From contig NZ_JAHLQF010000001.1 in the NCBI RefSeq assembly GCF_018918285.1, positions 1,007,284 to 1,071,283 on the forward strand: a stretch of DNA of 64,000 bases, in the 5' to 3' direction. The position numbers and the translations under genes were made by a program. Within the stretch, counting starts at the first letter, position 1; each line of letters opens with the position of its first letter. Under the pieces are notes generated by a model that made no database searches, had not been told where the DNA came from, and was given only the letters and a program-made list of their open reading frames with translations. Source of the stretch: Clostridium mobile. GTDB taxonomy: Bacteria > Bacillota > Clostridia > Clostridiales > Clostridiaceae. Shown here in pieces: positions 26,172 to 35,656 of the stretch.

Positions 26172-27719
26172 TTAATAGTAAATAAATTTCAAATATATCC
26201 CTAAAGCCATAAGTAAGTATCCACATATTTTTATTAATATATAGTTAAAGCATTGAGCCTTTTCCTCACCCAATACAATATATTTACATACAAAATAAGG
26301 TCTTACACTTCTTTTATACCATCCTATAATTTCAACTTCTCTATCTATATATTTATCCACTTCAAACAAACCGAAAATCCATTCAAATATTTTTAATGGC
26401 TGTCTATAATCTACAAGCATTATCCCCGTTCCATCATCAATAACCAAATCTTCACTATAAAATAATCCCGGTATACCTTTTCCTATAACTTTTCCCTTTA
26501 ATACTGTAGGAATTCCTCTTACTGGAGAAGCATCCTCCCTTTCTAATAGTTCTTTTATACTTCTTTCTTCATAATTTTTTCTATAAGAATAATAATATTT
26601 AATTAAAATACTAGCTCCTATTAAAGCTATATATAAAGAATGTTCTTTAATAAAATAGCTTATTCCTATTTCTTTATTAAATATAAGATACATGAACCCT
26701 GCTAAAGCCATAGTAGCAGGCAACATGTTAATGATTGCTTCTACTATGAATACTGATAATCTTTTTATCCATCCTTCACTATCCTCTGTTTCTACTATTT
26801 CTGTATCTGTTAATGCTAATATTCTTCTTCCTGTTAATGGGTGAGTACTATTTATTTCATACCATTTCGCCCAAGGATTTTTTAAGTCCCATCTTATAAG
26901 CTTTTCATCCAATTTATTCTCACCATCTAATTTATAAGTTGATAGCATTAATGCATCATTTTGTATATTATTCGTAAATGCCATACAAGAAGTTCTAGGA
27001 TTCTCTCCTTTTTCTCTGCTAGCAGTACCATAGGCTATTTTTATCAAAGCATTTTTTAAGTATTTGCTCTCTCCCATTAGCTCTTTAGCAAAATTATCCG
27101 AATAATATTCTCTCATTCTTGAAAACCCTAAAACTAGAAATCCACTTAATAAATATGCTGCATATGCTCCTAGTGCGATAATATATTTTTTATCAGATTT
27201 TTTCCCCTTAGTTCCTACATATACTTGATAAAGTATCATAGGGATTAAAGACACTACCATCATTGCAATGAAATCATAGTGTTTTATGTGTCCCAACTCA
27301 TGAGCTATTACAGCTTTTTTCTCTTCCTCTTCTAATATATCTAAAAGCCCTGTAGTCACCACTAATCTTGCATTTCTTGGTATATGCCCATAAGTAAATG
27401 CATTAGGGTTTCCATCTTTTATTATGCCTATCTTAGGTGCTGGTATATTATATTGTTCACAGGAGGTCTTTATAAAATTTAATACATTTTCATTTATATA
27501 TTCATGTTCTATATTAAATTTTACTTTGTATATTAAATCAATAAAAATAGGTCCAAACAAAAATTGAACTAATACTATACCAACAGATATAGCCACTCCA
27601 TACCATATACTCAAATCATATTTCCAAACTAAAGTAGTAGCTACTGCAAATAAGAGTCCAAAGGAAAGAGTTAAAAGTAATATGGATTTTTTTAAAACAA
27701 CTTTATAATAATTTTTCAC
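26172..27719 (-). CDS. M48 family zinc metalloprotease (HtpX-like)
   Basis: A 515-residue membrane peptidase. Two hydrophobic helices open the protein, followed by the M48 catalytic domain with AHELGHIKHYD (HExxH) and the third ligand region SRMREYYSDNFA (Glu). Two more helices lie at about residues 325-370, then a soluble beta-rich C-terminal part. I place the start at GTG 27719 behind GAGAGGAG; the frame extends to 27752 without a ribosome site. HtpX relatives degrade misfolded membrane proteins; this long form may have a different target. Confidence 0.88.
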   Translation of the reverse strand: MKNYYKVVLKKSILLLTLSFGLLFAVATTLVWKYDLSIWYGVAISVGIVLVQFLFGPIFIDLIYKVKFNIEHEYINENVLNFIKTSCEQYNIPAPKIGIIKDGNPNAFTYGHIPRNARLVVTTGLLDILEEEEKKAVIAHELGHIKHYDFIAMMVVSLIPMILYQVYVGTKGKKSDKKYIIALGAYAAYLLSGFLVLGFSRMREYYSDNFAKELMGESKYLKNALIKIAYGTASREKGENPRTSCMAFTNNIQNDALMLSTYKLDGENKLDEKLIRWDLKNPWAKWYEINSTHPLTGRRILALTDTEIVETEDSEGWIKRLSVFIVEAIINMLPATMALAGFMYLIFNKEIGISYFIKEHSLYIALIGASILIKYYYSYRKNYEERSIKELLEREDASPVRGIPTVLKGKVIGKGIPGLFYSEDLVIDDGTGIMLVDYRQPLKIFEWIFGLFEVDKYIDREVEIIGWYKRSVRPYFVCKYIVLGEEKAQCFNYILIKICGYLLMALGIYLKFIYY

Positions 27720-27768
27720 TACATCAACTCCTCTCGTATCCATTATATCCAATTTATTGAAAAAAGTT

Positions 27769-27799
27769 AAGGAAGATAGAGTAACTTTCTATCTTCCTT
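27769..27799 (-). terminator. Terminator after msrA
   Basis: AAGGAAGATAGA (27769-27780) pairs with TCTATCTTCCTT (27788-27799). The minus-strand transcript continues into ACTTTTTTC. Confidence 0.85.
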
Positions 27800-27809
27800 T
27801 AAATTAATT

Positions 27810-28286
27810 TTATTGATTTAAATTTATATGACAATATCCTCTTGGATTTTTCTTTAAATACTTTTGATGATATTCTTCCGCCGCATAGAAACCTTTAAGA
27901 GGTTCTATTTCTGTAACTATTGGCTTTGAATAGTGATCTTGTTCTTCCTCTTTGCTTTTTAATATAATATCTAAATCTTCTTCTTTTAAATAATATATCC
28001 CCGTTCTATATTGATGTCCAATATCTGGCCCTTGTCTATTGATAACTGTAGCATCAATAATACCCCAGAACTTCCTTAAAAGTTCTTCCAAGCTTATCTC
28101 ATTTTCGTCATACTTTACAAAACATGCTTCTGCATGGCCTGTGGTTCCTTTGCAAACTTGTTCATATGTTGGATTTTCTACTTGCCCATTAGCATATCCT
28201 ACTTTAGTCTCTAATACTCCATTTATCCTAGATATATACTCCTCTACTCCCCAGAAACATCCACCTGCTAATACTATCTCCTTCAT
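27810..28286 (-). CDS. msrA: Peptide methionine-S-sulfoxide reductase
   Basis: A 158-residue repair enzyme that reduces methionine-S-sulfoxide in proteins. The catalytic motif [10 protein letters not shown] lies at about residues 8-17 with the essential Cys, and [11 protein letters not shown] and GIYYL are further family blocks. ATG 28286 follows GAGAGGTG with six bases between; a GTG three codons upstream lies in the ribosome site. Cys residues near the C-terminus (PRGYCHIN) may act as resolving Cys. Confidence 0.95.
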   Translation of the reverse strand: MKEIVLAGGCFWGVEEYISRINGVLETKVGYANGQVENPTYEQVCKGTTGHAEACFVKYDENEISLEELLRKFWGIIDATVINRQGPDIGHQYRTGIYYLKEEDLDIILKSKEEEQDHYSKPIVTEIEPLKGFYAAEEYHQKYLKKNPRGYCHINLNQ

Positions 28287-28373
28287 AAATATCACCTCTC
28301 AAAATAAGTTTCCCATTTTTTCTTCACTTTTATCCATTACTTTTTTAATAAATCTATATAATCAACCTCTAAT

Positions 28374-29372
28374 TTAGTCATTATTAAATCCACTTGAAAA
28401 TTCTTTAAATATATTTATTATATCTTCACCAGTTATACCCATTTCTTGCCCATTTTTAGTCACATTAATAAATTCTTTTGTACCTCCACTTAAAAGAATT
28501 TGTTCTCCACCTTCTAGTTTTATGACTACATTAATATGATTTTTACTCTTTTCATCTTCTTCAAATATAAATGGAAATGAATTATTATAAGCATTTATAA
28601 ATCTTTCAATCTCTTTTGCATTGTTTTGCTTTGTGTAAGTTTCTTTTAATATATCATTAAATTTTATATCAATAGAGCTAACTTCATCTATATTTATTTT
28701 TTCCACATAATCCTTATGCTCTTTTAAAAATTTACATTTTATTATATATGCATAATCATATTCCGCTAGTTCTTTTGTATATTTTTCTGGTTCTTTAAAA
28801 AAATCTTTTGATAAACTTCTAAATGAACCATCTTTTGAATACAACATAGTTGCAAGGGATAAAGTATCCCCTTCCTTTATCTCTAAATTTTCAACGCTAT
28901 CCCAGGTAGAAGCCATTGCACTTTCTTTTTTTGTAATTGTAGACTTAGCTTTAGCTATTCCATTATTATTTACAAGAGCAAAAGACCATAATTCATTTTT
29001 ATTATTATCAGCTACATTATCATTTATAGAAACAATAATTCTACTATTTTTTTCCTTCTCATTGTCTAAAGAACTTCCAAATCCTAAAACCCTTTCTTTC
29101 TTAACTCCTTTTTCATATTCATCTACCCAAAGCTCTACCCACTGATATTCCTCTTTACCAAATTCCACATCAAAGATAAAATACCTATCCGCTAAGGATT
29201 CAACTAACTTTTCCTCTTCAGAGGTTAATCTACTTTTTGTAATTACACCATTATTTTTATTTGATAATGTGCCAGAGCTGTTTTTTTCACAAGAAACAAA
29301 TAATACTCCGCTTAATAAAATACATATAATAAATATTATTTTAAATTTATCTATTAACTTATTAATTTTCAT
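28374..29372 (-). CDS. Lipoprotein of unknown function
   Basis: A 332-residue lipoprotein with lipobox LFVSC (Cys at residue 29) and GGGGGG before the ATG. The rest is a charged, soluble extracytoplasmic protein of mixed alpha/beta composition with no motif I recognise; the C-terminal third (VVIKLEGGEQILLSG) looks like a small beta domain. It is 17 bases downstream of a DUF4177 gene and probably shares its transcript. Confidence 0.72.
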   Translation of the reverse strand: MKINKLIDKFKIIFIICILLSGVLFVSCEKNSSGTLSNKNNGVITKSRLTSEEEKLVESLADRYFIFDVEFGKEEYQWVELWVDEYEKGVKKERVLGFGSSLDNEKEKNSRIIVSINDNVADNNKNELWSFALVNNNGIAKAKSTITKKESAMASTWDSVENLEIKEGDTLSLATMLYSKDGSFRSLSKDFFKEPEKYTKELAEYDYAYIIKCKFLKEHKDYVEKINIDEVSSIDIKFNDILKETYTKQNNAKEIERFINAYNNSFPFIFEEDEKSKNHINVVIKLEGGEQILLSGGTKEFINVTKNGQEMGITGEDIINIFKEFSSGFNND

Positions 29373-29389
29373 ATTATCCCCCCTGGATA

Positions 29390-29572
29390 CTATTCTACTT
29401 TCCTTTCAAAAATTATTTCATACTCCGTAGGCTTTCCATGTCCATTATAATAGGTAGGAACTATTTGAACCAATCTCCATCCTTGTTTTGCATATTTATC
29501 TATTATTTCACGATGATTTGCATCTGTAAAAAAGCCCCCTAAATTACAAGACTCATATTTATACTCATACAT
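29390..29572 (-). CDS. DUF4177 small protein
   Basis: A 60-residue protein matching the DUF4177 family: YEYKYESC at the start, then YAKQGWRLVQIVP and a final YEIIFER strand. GGAGGGG lies before the ATG. Function unknown. It precedes the lipoprotein gene by 17 bases. Confidence 0.75.
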   Translation of the reverse strand: MYEYKYESCNLGGFFTDANHREIIDKYAKQGWRLVQIVPTYYNGHGKPTEYEIIFERKVE

Positions 29573-29746
29573 ATATACCCCTCCATATTAATTTTAAAAT
29601 TCTTAATTTTCATGTTGCTTAACTATATTTTACCACAAATTTATTAACAATCATCTACTGTAATTTATTTGTAACCATTAATTTTCCAAACTTATTATAA
29701 TTAATATTACAATATATAATAAATATAGACATTAGGAGTGAGCTTC

Positions 29747-30370
29747 ATGAATAAAAAATTAGTAAGTATAATTATATCTGCTTTAATCGTAACTTCACTA
29801 TCCGCATGTGGAAATAAAAAATCTGATACTACTGTTGATAATAAGAATAAAGAAAATATAACCATTACAAATCCAGATGATAAAAGTGACGAGAATAAGA
29901 CTATCCAAACCTCTGCCGCTAAGACTAAACCAAATGAAAAAACTGACGAAGATAAAACTATCCAAACTTCTGCTACTAAGACTGAATCAAATGAGAAAAC
30001 TAACGAGGATAAGACTACCAATAGATATTCTATAGCAGGTATAGATAATCCATCAGAATTTAAAAATACTTTTAATAATATCAAAGAACTAGTAGCTTCT
30101 AATGATAAAGAAAAAGTAGCTGAATATATAAATTTTCCTATCAATGTACACATAGGCGGAAAAAAAGTAGCTATAGAAACTAAGGATCAATTTATAAAAA
30201 ATTACGATGAAATCTTTAATGATAACGTTAAAGCTAAACTAGCCAATCAAAAAGTTGAAGAAACCTTTGTAAATGCTGATGGAATAATGGTTGGCGACGG
30301 TGAAATATGGATTAGCGTATTTAATAATAGCGCACATAAGTATTTAATCTATGCGATAAATAATAATTAA
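29747..30370 (+). CDS. Lipoprotein with duplicated linker and NTF2-like domain
   Basis: A 207-residue lipoprotein with lipobox LSACG (Cys at about residue 20) and AGGAG before ATG 29747. A Lys/Asp/Thr-rich linker holds an internal direct repeat, DENKTIQTSAAKTKPNEKT followed by DEDKTIQTSATKTESNEKT, with DNA to match. The folded part (about residues 95-207) looks like a DUF4440/NTF2-type domain, with INFPINVHIGGKKVAIETKD and a GEIWISVF strand. Ligand unknown. It is divergent from the DUF4177 gene. Confidence 0.72.
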   Translation: MNKKLVSIIISALIVTSLSACGNKKSDTTVDNKNKENITITNPDDKSDENKTIQTSAAKTKPNEKTDEDKTIQTSATKTESNEKTNEDKTTNRYSIAGIDNPSEFKNTFNNIKELVASNDKEKVAEYINFPINVHIGGKKVAIETKDQFIKNYDEIFNDNVKAKLANQKVEETFVNADGIMVGDGEIWISVFNNSAHKYLIYAINNN

Positions 30371-30435
30371 AAAATTTAAAACTGAGAAAACAATTTGTCA
30401 TAATATAATTTGAAAATGTATCTGTAAAACTCAAA

Positions 30436-30498
30436 AGAGCTAAGTATGTAGTGAAATAGCGACTTTTTCTGGAGCGGCTTTACTACATACTTAGCTCT
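30436..30498. repeat. Dispersed hairpin repeat, copy B
   Basis: The best-formed copy: AGAGCTAAGTATGTAGTGAA... pairs with ...ACTACATACTTAGCTCT over about 18 bases, then AGC/GCG bases around a loop reading GACTTTTTCTGGA. It shares arms and loop with copy A 15.7 kb away. Copies B and C are adjacent and share flanking sequence (GAGAAAACAATTTG before each hairpin), so a unit of about 155 bp is duplicated in tandem here. Confidence 0.82.
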
Positions 30499-30593
30499 CT
30501 GCTTGTAAAACTAAATTATCTTTATAGAAATCTACATTTGAGAAAACAATTTGTTGCAACATATATTTGAAAAATACATTTATGAACCACAAA

Positions 30594-30658
30594 GGAACTG
30601 ATGTATATAGTGAGAGGAGCGCCTTTTTCGAAGCGATGTCACTATGTATCTCAGTTCC
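30594..30658. repeat. Dispersed hairpin repeat, copy C
   Basis: GGAACTGA...GTATATAGTGA pairs with TCACTATGTA...TCAGTTCC around GCGCCTTTTTCGAAGCGA. The arms differ from copy B at several positions, yet both sides changed together so that pairing is kept, which suggests selection on the structure. The whole gene-free stretch 30371-30728 consists of this tandem pair. Confidence 0.8.
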
Positions 30659-30728
30659 TATTTCCGATATATAAATATCTTTACAAAAATTTATAATTGT
30701 GAACTAATCTTATATAACTTAATATAAC

Positions 30729-31346
30729 TTAATATAAGCTACCTATTTTATCAATTGGCCATATTCTATATAATACTTTTCCTTTAACCTGTTTAAAATC
30801 TATAGGTCCTAAATCTCTACTGTCTAGACTTACTTCTCTATTATCTCCTAATACGAATACTTTATTTTCAGGTACTTTTATAGGAAGTGAGAATGCACCT
30901 GGATGAGTTTCTCCCTGCTCTTTGATATAATCTTCTTCTACTTTTTCTCCATTTACATATAAGTACCCATCTTTTATATCTATTAAATCTCCTGGTATTC
31001 CTACAACACGTTTAATTAAATATCTTTTTTTACCTTGTCCTAACATAGTATCTAAAGTTTCCTTTGCATCAGTATATGTATTGTGGATTATTCCCTTACT
31101 CTCCTCATATTTATCTAATATTATAATGTCTCCTCTTTCAGGTTCTTTAAATAAGTAATTTAGTTTATATTCAAATATTCTTTCTCCTTCAAAAACAGTA
31201 TTCTCCATGGAACTTTCTAATATCATAGGCATAGCAAATACATTGCTTTTTACAATAAAAGTGATAACTATAGAAAATACAAGGACAAATGCCCATTCCA
31301 TCACTTCTCTTTTAATAGACTTATTAGATTCATTGTTATTACTCAT
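30729..31346 (-). CDS. lepB: Signal peptidase I
   Basis: A 205-residue membrane protease that removes signal peptides from secreted proteins. One N-terminal helix (about residues 14-34), then the catalytic Ser in ESSMENTV, the catalytic Lys in YLIKRVVGIPGD, and GDNREVSLDSRDLGPI near the end. The usual S-M-x-P-T around the Ser reads S-M-E-N-T here. ATG 31346 is seven bases after GGAGG; the ATG two codons upstream is too close. It is monocistronic. Confidence 0.92.
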   Translation of the reverse strand: MSNNNESNKSIKREVMEWAFVLVFSIVITFIVKSNVFAMPMILESSMENTVFEGERIFEYKLNYLFKEPERGDIIILDKYEESKGIIHNTYTDAKETLDTMLGQGKKRYLIKRVVGIPGDLIDIKDGYLYVNGEKVEEDYIKEQGETHPGAFSLPIKVPENKVFVLGDNREVSLDSRDLGPIDFKQVKGKVLYRIWPIDKIGSLY

Positions 31347-31433
31347 TTTCATTCCTCCTTAGCAACCTCTTTATTTATAACAAGTTTTTCCTCTATATTT
31401 GAATTATTAATTAATTTTATAATAAATATTAAT

Positions 31434-32309
31434 TTAATCGAATCTTTCCCTATAGCCACAGCTTTTACACAATTCTTCTACTACTTCTCTTCTGGAAAAT
31501 CCATCTAAAATATTGCTTGCTCTATCTCCTTCTACTATTTTTGAAAAATTACTTTCATTAATATTGCCTAAATTTACTACACCCTCTCCATCAAGACAAC
31601 AAGGGATTACTGTTCCATCTACTAATATGCCTATTTGATTTCTAAGTCCATAACAAAAACCTTGGCTGCTCCTATTTGAATTTTTTAAATCTGGCCACTG
31701 GAATTCATGGTCCTGATTTAAATATATTCTCTCTTTAAGTTTAATTCCCCTGCCTGGTTCAATTTTTTCTTCAATCTTATAAGGTAAATTAAACTCCTCC
31801 TCAATTATATGTAAAATATCACGATTTATCTCTCTTTGAAGATTTGTTATATTATCTTTATCTAAATTCCATAATCTAAAGGATATTAACATATCAGTAT
31901 GAGAATTAGCTTCTTTTGTAAAAGCTATAATATCCTTAATGTACTCCTCTTTATCACATACCATGTTGTTTCCATCAAAGCTATGCAATGAAAAATTAAT
32001 CTGACGTAAAGCTGGCTTATTAATTAATTTTTCTCTTACTTTCTTTATAAGAGTTCCATTGGTAGTAATGTTTACTTTAAAGTCTTTCTCATAGCTTATA
32101 TCTAAAAACTCATCTATTTGTGGATGAAGTAAAGGTTCTCCTTTTATATGGAAATATATATATTCTGTATAAGGCTTAATTTGTTCTAGTATATTACTAA
32201 ATGTTTCTATTGTCATAAATTGTGAGGTCCTATTAGTTTTAGGACAAAAACTACAAGAAAGATTACATACATTTGTAATTTCAATATAAAATTTTTTAAA
32301 CTTCTTCAT
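31434..32309 (-). CDS. Radical SAM/SPASM domain protein
   Basis: A 291-residue iron-sulfur enzyme. The radical SAM cluster motif is NVCNLSCSFCPK (Cys-x3-Cys-x2-Cys) near residue 13. A SPASM-like C-terminus has CC in TVIPCCLDGEG and a final CKSCGYRERF, which would hold an auxiliary cluster. SPASM enzymes modify peptides or proteins, but no precursor peptide or recognition domain is visible near by, so the substrate is unknown. GGAG lies before the ATG. Confidence 0.85.
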   Translation of the reverse strand: MKKFKKFYIEITNVCNLSCSFCPKTNRTSQFMTIETFSNILEQIKPYTEYIYFHIKGEPLLHPQIDEFLDISYEKDFKVNITTNGTLIKKVREKLINKPALRQINFSLHSFDGNNMVCDKEEYIKDIIAFTKEANSHTDMLISFRLWNLDKDNITNLQREINRDILHIIEEEFNLPYKIEEKIEPGRGIKLKERIYLNQDHEFQWPDLKNSNRSSQGFCYGLRNQIGILVDGTVIPCCLDGEGVVNLGNINESNFSKIVEGDRASNILDGFSRREVVEELCKSCGYRERFD

Positions 32310-32394
32310 TAGTTACGCTCCAGTTCTATCTTTCTATATATTCTGCATTAGTCACTATAATACATGTAAAGCATAGTTAATTCAACCTGATAAT

Positions 32395-32871
32395 TTACTT
32401 TTCTTTTAAAATAATTGTACTTGAATAAAAGTTATATTTTTTATAAAAACCTAAAGCTTCCTCATTTCCGCTAACTACTCCAATTATCTTTGATTTCACT
32501 TTATTTTCATTCATCCAACTCAATGCAGAAGACATTAAATAATCTCCAACATTAAGTTTTCTATATTCTTTTTGTACAAATATAGAATCAATTTCTCCTA
32601 TACCATCATCAGTTATTGAACTCACACAATATCCTATAATTTTATTCATACTTATATCTTTAGCTAAATGAACTCTTAATCTACCACCTTGTGATTTTTC
32701 AAGGAGTCCTTTCTTTCTATTTTCAAAGATATTAATACTATAAAATTCTTTGAAATAAGGAGATCTTTCCTTATGATGTTGATTTAATTCTTCCCATAAG
32801 GATTGTATTGAATCTAATAATTCTTCTTCTCCAATTATATACTTAATATTTTTATTTTGTGATAAACTCAA
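32395..32871 (-). CDS. GNAT family N-acetyltransferase
   Basis: A 158-residue acetyltransferase with the acetyl-CoA-binding segment IFVQKEYRKLNVGDYLMSSA near residue 95 and the closing strand EALGFYKKYNF. It starts at TTG 32871 behind AAGGGA. Substrate unknown. It lies 15 bases after the S41 peptidase gene on the same strand. Confidence 0.82.
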   Translation of the reverse strand: MSLSQNKNIKYIIGEEELLDSIQSLWEELNQHHKERSPYFKEFYSINIFENRKKGLLEKSQGGRLRVHLAKDISMNKIIGYCVSSITDDGIGEIDSIFVQKEYRKLNVGDYLMSSALSWMNENKVKSKIIGVVSGNEEALGFYKKYNFYSSTIILKEK

Positions 32872-32886
32872 ACTTTTCCCTTCTTT

Positions 32887-34137
32887 CTAATTTAATATTT
32901 TCTCAATTACTGCATCTTTTTTGTTTATATAATCTATTATACTAGGTTCTACATTAATATCTGGCATTAAAGAATCCGTATCCTCTTTAGAGTTTTTAAA
33001 ATATTTAACTGAATAACTAACCGTAATTCCCGTGTTATCCAAATATAGTTCTTTAACTTCTCCATAGTGATTAGGCTTTCCTCCGGTAGGTTCTCCAATA
33101 AAGGTTGCTTGTGTTTTATTCTTAAAAGTTAAAGCATTTAATATGGCCGAAGAAAAAGTTTTTCTTCCTACTACCACATATAGCTTATCCTTATCATTCA
33201 ATTCTTCTCTTTTCTCTAGCTCTTCGAAGAATGGATTCATAATGCTAGAATTCCCTCCTCCATTATGTCTTAAATCAATAACAAGCTTCTCAACATTATT
33301 CTTATCTATAAAATCAAACATTTCTTTTGCAAATTGTTTGAAAGGCTTTTCTTTCATATCTGAGCAGGAATTGTATTGGAAATATAAAGTATTATCTTCC
33401 TTAATGTATTCATACCAATAATTTATATATGGATTACGTAAATATAGGAGATTATTATTATCCTCTACCATCTTCCCTATATACTTTATATTTTCTACTT
33501 TATCTGGCTTTATATCAACTTCTATCTCTTTTCCTTTTTCATCTAAAAAAATCATATTTACTTCATCTTCATTTATAATATTTAATCCCTTTAATATTTC
33601 AGGCATGGTTAAATATATTCCCGCTAAATTCTTAAATTGAGGAGAATTTTCATGTGATATAATAGGTTTTAATAATTCTAATACCTCTGATATATTCTTG
33701 CCATTTATTTTATCTAATTTAAGATTAAGAGTATTTTTATATTCTTCTGGTGCGTCAACAACATAAATTCCTTCTTTAAACCAATAAAATTTTAATGGAT
33801 ATATAGTTTCTATATTAGGATATACCATTGTATGTCCATCTCCTATGGATGCAATTATTTTACTTAATTGAACTTTAATTTCTTCATCTGAGTAATCATT
33901 CACCTTATTTTTCAATTCATTCATATCTCTATAAAAATCCTCTTTCTTTACTTTAAAGAATAAATTTTTATGTCTTTTGGGTAGCTGCTCTTCTAAATAA
34001 GTAATATCATTTACCCATTTACCATTTCTATCATGAGCTATAGCTGGTTTCGTAGAGTTACCACAAGCGACCATTGATATAGATATAATCATTATTAAAC
34101 TCGCAGCTAAAATTTTTGATACAAAATTTCTTTTCAT
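32887..34137 (-). CDS. S41 family peptidase lipoprotein
   Basis: A 416-residue lipoprotein with lipobox ISMVACG (Cys near residue 25). The C-terminal half is a tail-specific protease-like S41 domain: VIDLRHNGGGNSSIMNPFF near residue 291 and the Ser motif GRKTFSSAILNA near residue 327, followed by FIGEPTGGKP. A normal N-terminal PDZ domain is not evident. It would act outside the membrane. A G-rich ribosome site precedes the ATG. Confidence 0.85.
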   Translation of the reverse strand: MKRNFVSKILAASLIMIISISMVACGNSTKPAIAHDRNGKWVNDITYLEEQLPKRHKNLFFKVKKEDFYRDMNELKNKVNDYSDEEIKVQLSKIIASIGDGHTMVYPNIETIYPLKFYWFKEGIYVVDAPEEYKNTLNLKLDKINGKNISEVLELLKPIISHENSPQFKNLAGIYLTMPEILKGLNIINEDEVNMIFLDEKGKEIEVDIKPDKVENIKYIGKMVEDNNNLLYLRNPYINYWYEYIKEDNTLYFQYNSCSDMKEKPFKQFAKEMFDFIDKNNVEKLVIDLRHNGGGNSSIMNPFFEELEKREELNDKDKLYVVVGRKTFSSAILNALTFKNKTQATFIGEPTGGKPNHYGEVKELYLDNTGITVSYSVKYFKNSKEDTDSLMPDINVEPSIIDYINKKDAVIEKILN

Positions 34138-34239
34138 CTCTATGCCCCCCCAAATTAAAATCCATGGTTCTTATATATGAAGTTATTAATTATTTAAATT
34201 TTTATTGAACATAAATCTTAAAAATATAGTCTACTCAAC

Positions 34240-34986
34240 TTATAAGTAATTAGAAATTTCCCTCAGTTGCATATTGCTGCAAGAGCTAACTAATTCACTC
34301 AATATTGCTTTATGCCCCGCTCCATATATTACTAAAATACGATCTCCTGGTTCTACTATACTTTTTAGATTCCCAAATATACGTATGTTTCTTTCATACC
34401 AAGTGGAAAGAACTTTAGCACCACAATACGTGTCACCAGCTCCAATAGAGGCAAAATCTACATAAAGACTATGATTTTCCGCAATCCATTGAGGAGTATT
34501 TAAATATTTTAGTACATCCATAACTGTTGCAGTTTTTATTAAATTATTTACTGTACTATCAATTTCATTGGTCTTTCTAATAAAGTTATTATAAAAATCC
34601 TTTTGAAATTCTTGAGCATAATCCATAGCATCTTCAAAAGGTAATCCCATCTCCTCATTAATTGCATAAACCCTTGAATGATTCATAATTTTTGCTAGCC
34701 TAAGTCCTAACTGATGAATTTCGTTTTTATTTAAAGAATAATTTCCGTTACAATATTGCCTGTATGAATTGTTCAATACTCTATCCCATTTTAAACATTC
34801 TTCAACAGCTATTTTATTTGGATTTATATCAATTAATTTGTTCACTACTTCAATTATTTCCTCTTGCTTTTCTGAGGACAATATATTTGATACTTTAAAA
34901 TTTATAAAATCAGTTCCTGGCGGGTCAAAATGATATGTGCCTAAAATAAAAATTTCTGCTTTTGATAATTCAAAGCTACTATTCAT
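34240..34986 (-). CDS. DUF5694 protein (TraB/EreA-like fold)
   Basis: A 248-residue protein of the DUF5694 type. ILGTYHFDPPGTD near the start and VIYGAGHKAIL near the end carry the conserved His residues seen in TraB/Tiki-like hydrolases. No signal peptide. ATG 34986 is nine bases after a GGGGGG run; an ATG three codons upstream is too close. Activity unknown. It precedes the S41 gene by about 100 bases on the same strand. Confidence 0.75.
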   Translation of the reverse strand: MNSSFELSKAEIFILGTYHFDPPGTDFINFKVSNILSSEKQEEIIEVVNKLIDINPNKIAVEECLKWDRVLNNSYRQYCNGNYSLNKNEIHQLGLRLAKIMNHSRVYAINEEMGLPFEDAMDYAQEFQKDFYNNFIRKTNEIDSTVNNLIKTATVMDVLKYLNTPQWIAENHSLYVDFASIGAGDTYCGAKVLSTWYERNIRIFGNLKSIVEPGDRILVIYGAGHKAILSELVSSCSNMQLREISNYL

Positions 34987-35024
34987 AATGTTCATCCCCC
35001 CATAATTTCTTTTTTATCTATTAA

Positions 35025-35591
35025 TTAAAATCTATAATATGTTTCCCATCCTTTATTTCTCACAATTACTCCTTTAGGTAAATTGAAAGTCATAATAAAA
35101 AAACCTAATATATCTCCACAGGCTAGAAAAGCATTTAATTGAGCAAAATTAAAAACAAATTTATTCCATCCTAAAAAATACATTAAAATAATAGGAAGCA
35201 CAGACAAAGTCATAAGCGGCATTAATAAACATAATATAAATCTTTTCTTACTCATCTCCCCTTCGTAGTAGGCATAAAATATTCCCTTTTCTAACCACAT
35301 GCCAAATATAACATTATCTGATTTTATGCTCTCTGGAAAAACTAATGCGTGAATGGTCTCATGAATTGGAATGATGAGTATAAAGGATATAATAAAATAG
35401 ATAAAACTAAAAACCCTACTTTGCTTAAATAAAGTTATGGCAATAACCCACATAATAATCCAGGTTATAATTGCTAGTGGAACAGAATATAGAAGATACT
35501 TATCTTGGCTAGGTTCTTTTGCTTTTATCCAATTTCCTTGAGTAGGATCAAATTCTTCACTTAAGGGCATCTCAGATTTAATAAATTTCAA
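35025..35591 (-). CDS. DUF3267 putative membrane zinc protease
   Basis: A 188-residue membrane protein with four or five hydrophobic segments and the zincin motif HETIHALVF (HExxH) near residue 85, typical of the DUF3267 family. TTG 35591 follows GAGGAGG by eight bases and is the better start; the frame upstream to 35627 lacks a ribosome site. Substrate unknown. Confidence 0.78.
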   Translation of the reverse strand: MKFIKSEMPLSEEFDPTQGNWIKAKEPSQDKYLLYSVPLAIITWIIMWVIAITLFKQSRVFSFIYFIISFILIIPIHETIHALVFPESIKSDNVIFGMWLEKGIFYAYYEGEMSKKRFILCLLMPLMTLSVLPIILMYFLGWNKFVFNFAQLNAFLACGDILGFFIMTFNLPKGVIVRNKGWETYYRF

Positions 35592-35656
35592 TCCTCTTTC
35601 CTCCTCTTGTAAATTATATAATATCAAACATTCATAAATAAAATAATAGACACTAT

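Noticed and set aside
29707-30153. 148-residue minus-strand frame opposite the duplicated-linker lipoprotein
   Set aside because: Its repeats mirror those of the lipoprotein gene, which has a signal peptide, lipobox and ribosome site; the antisense frame has none.
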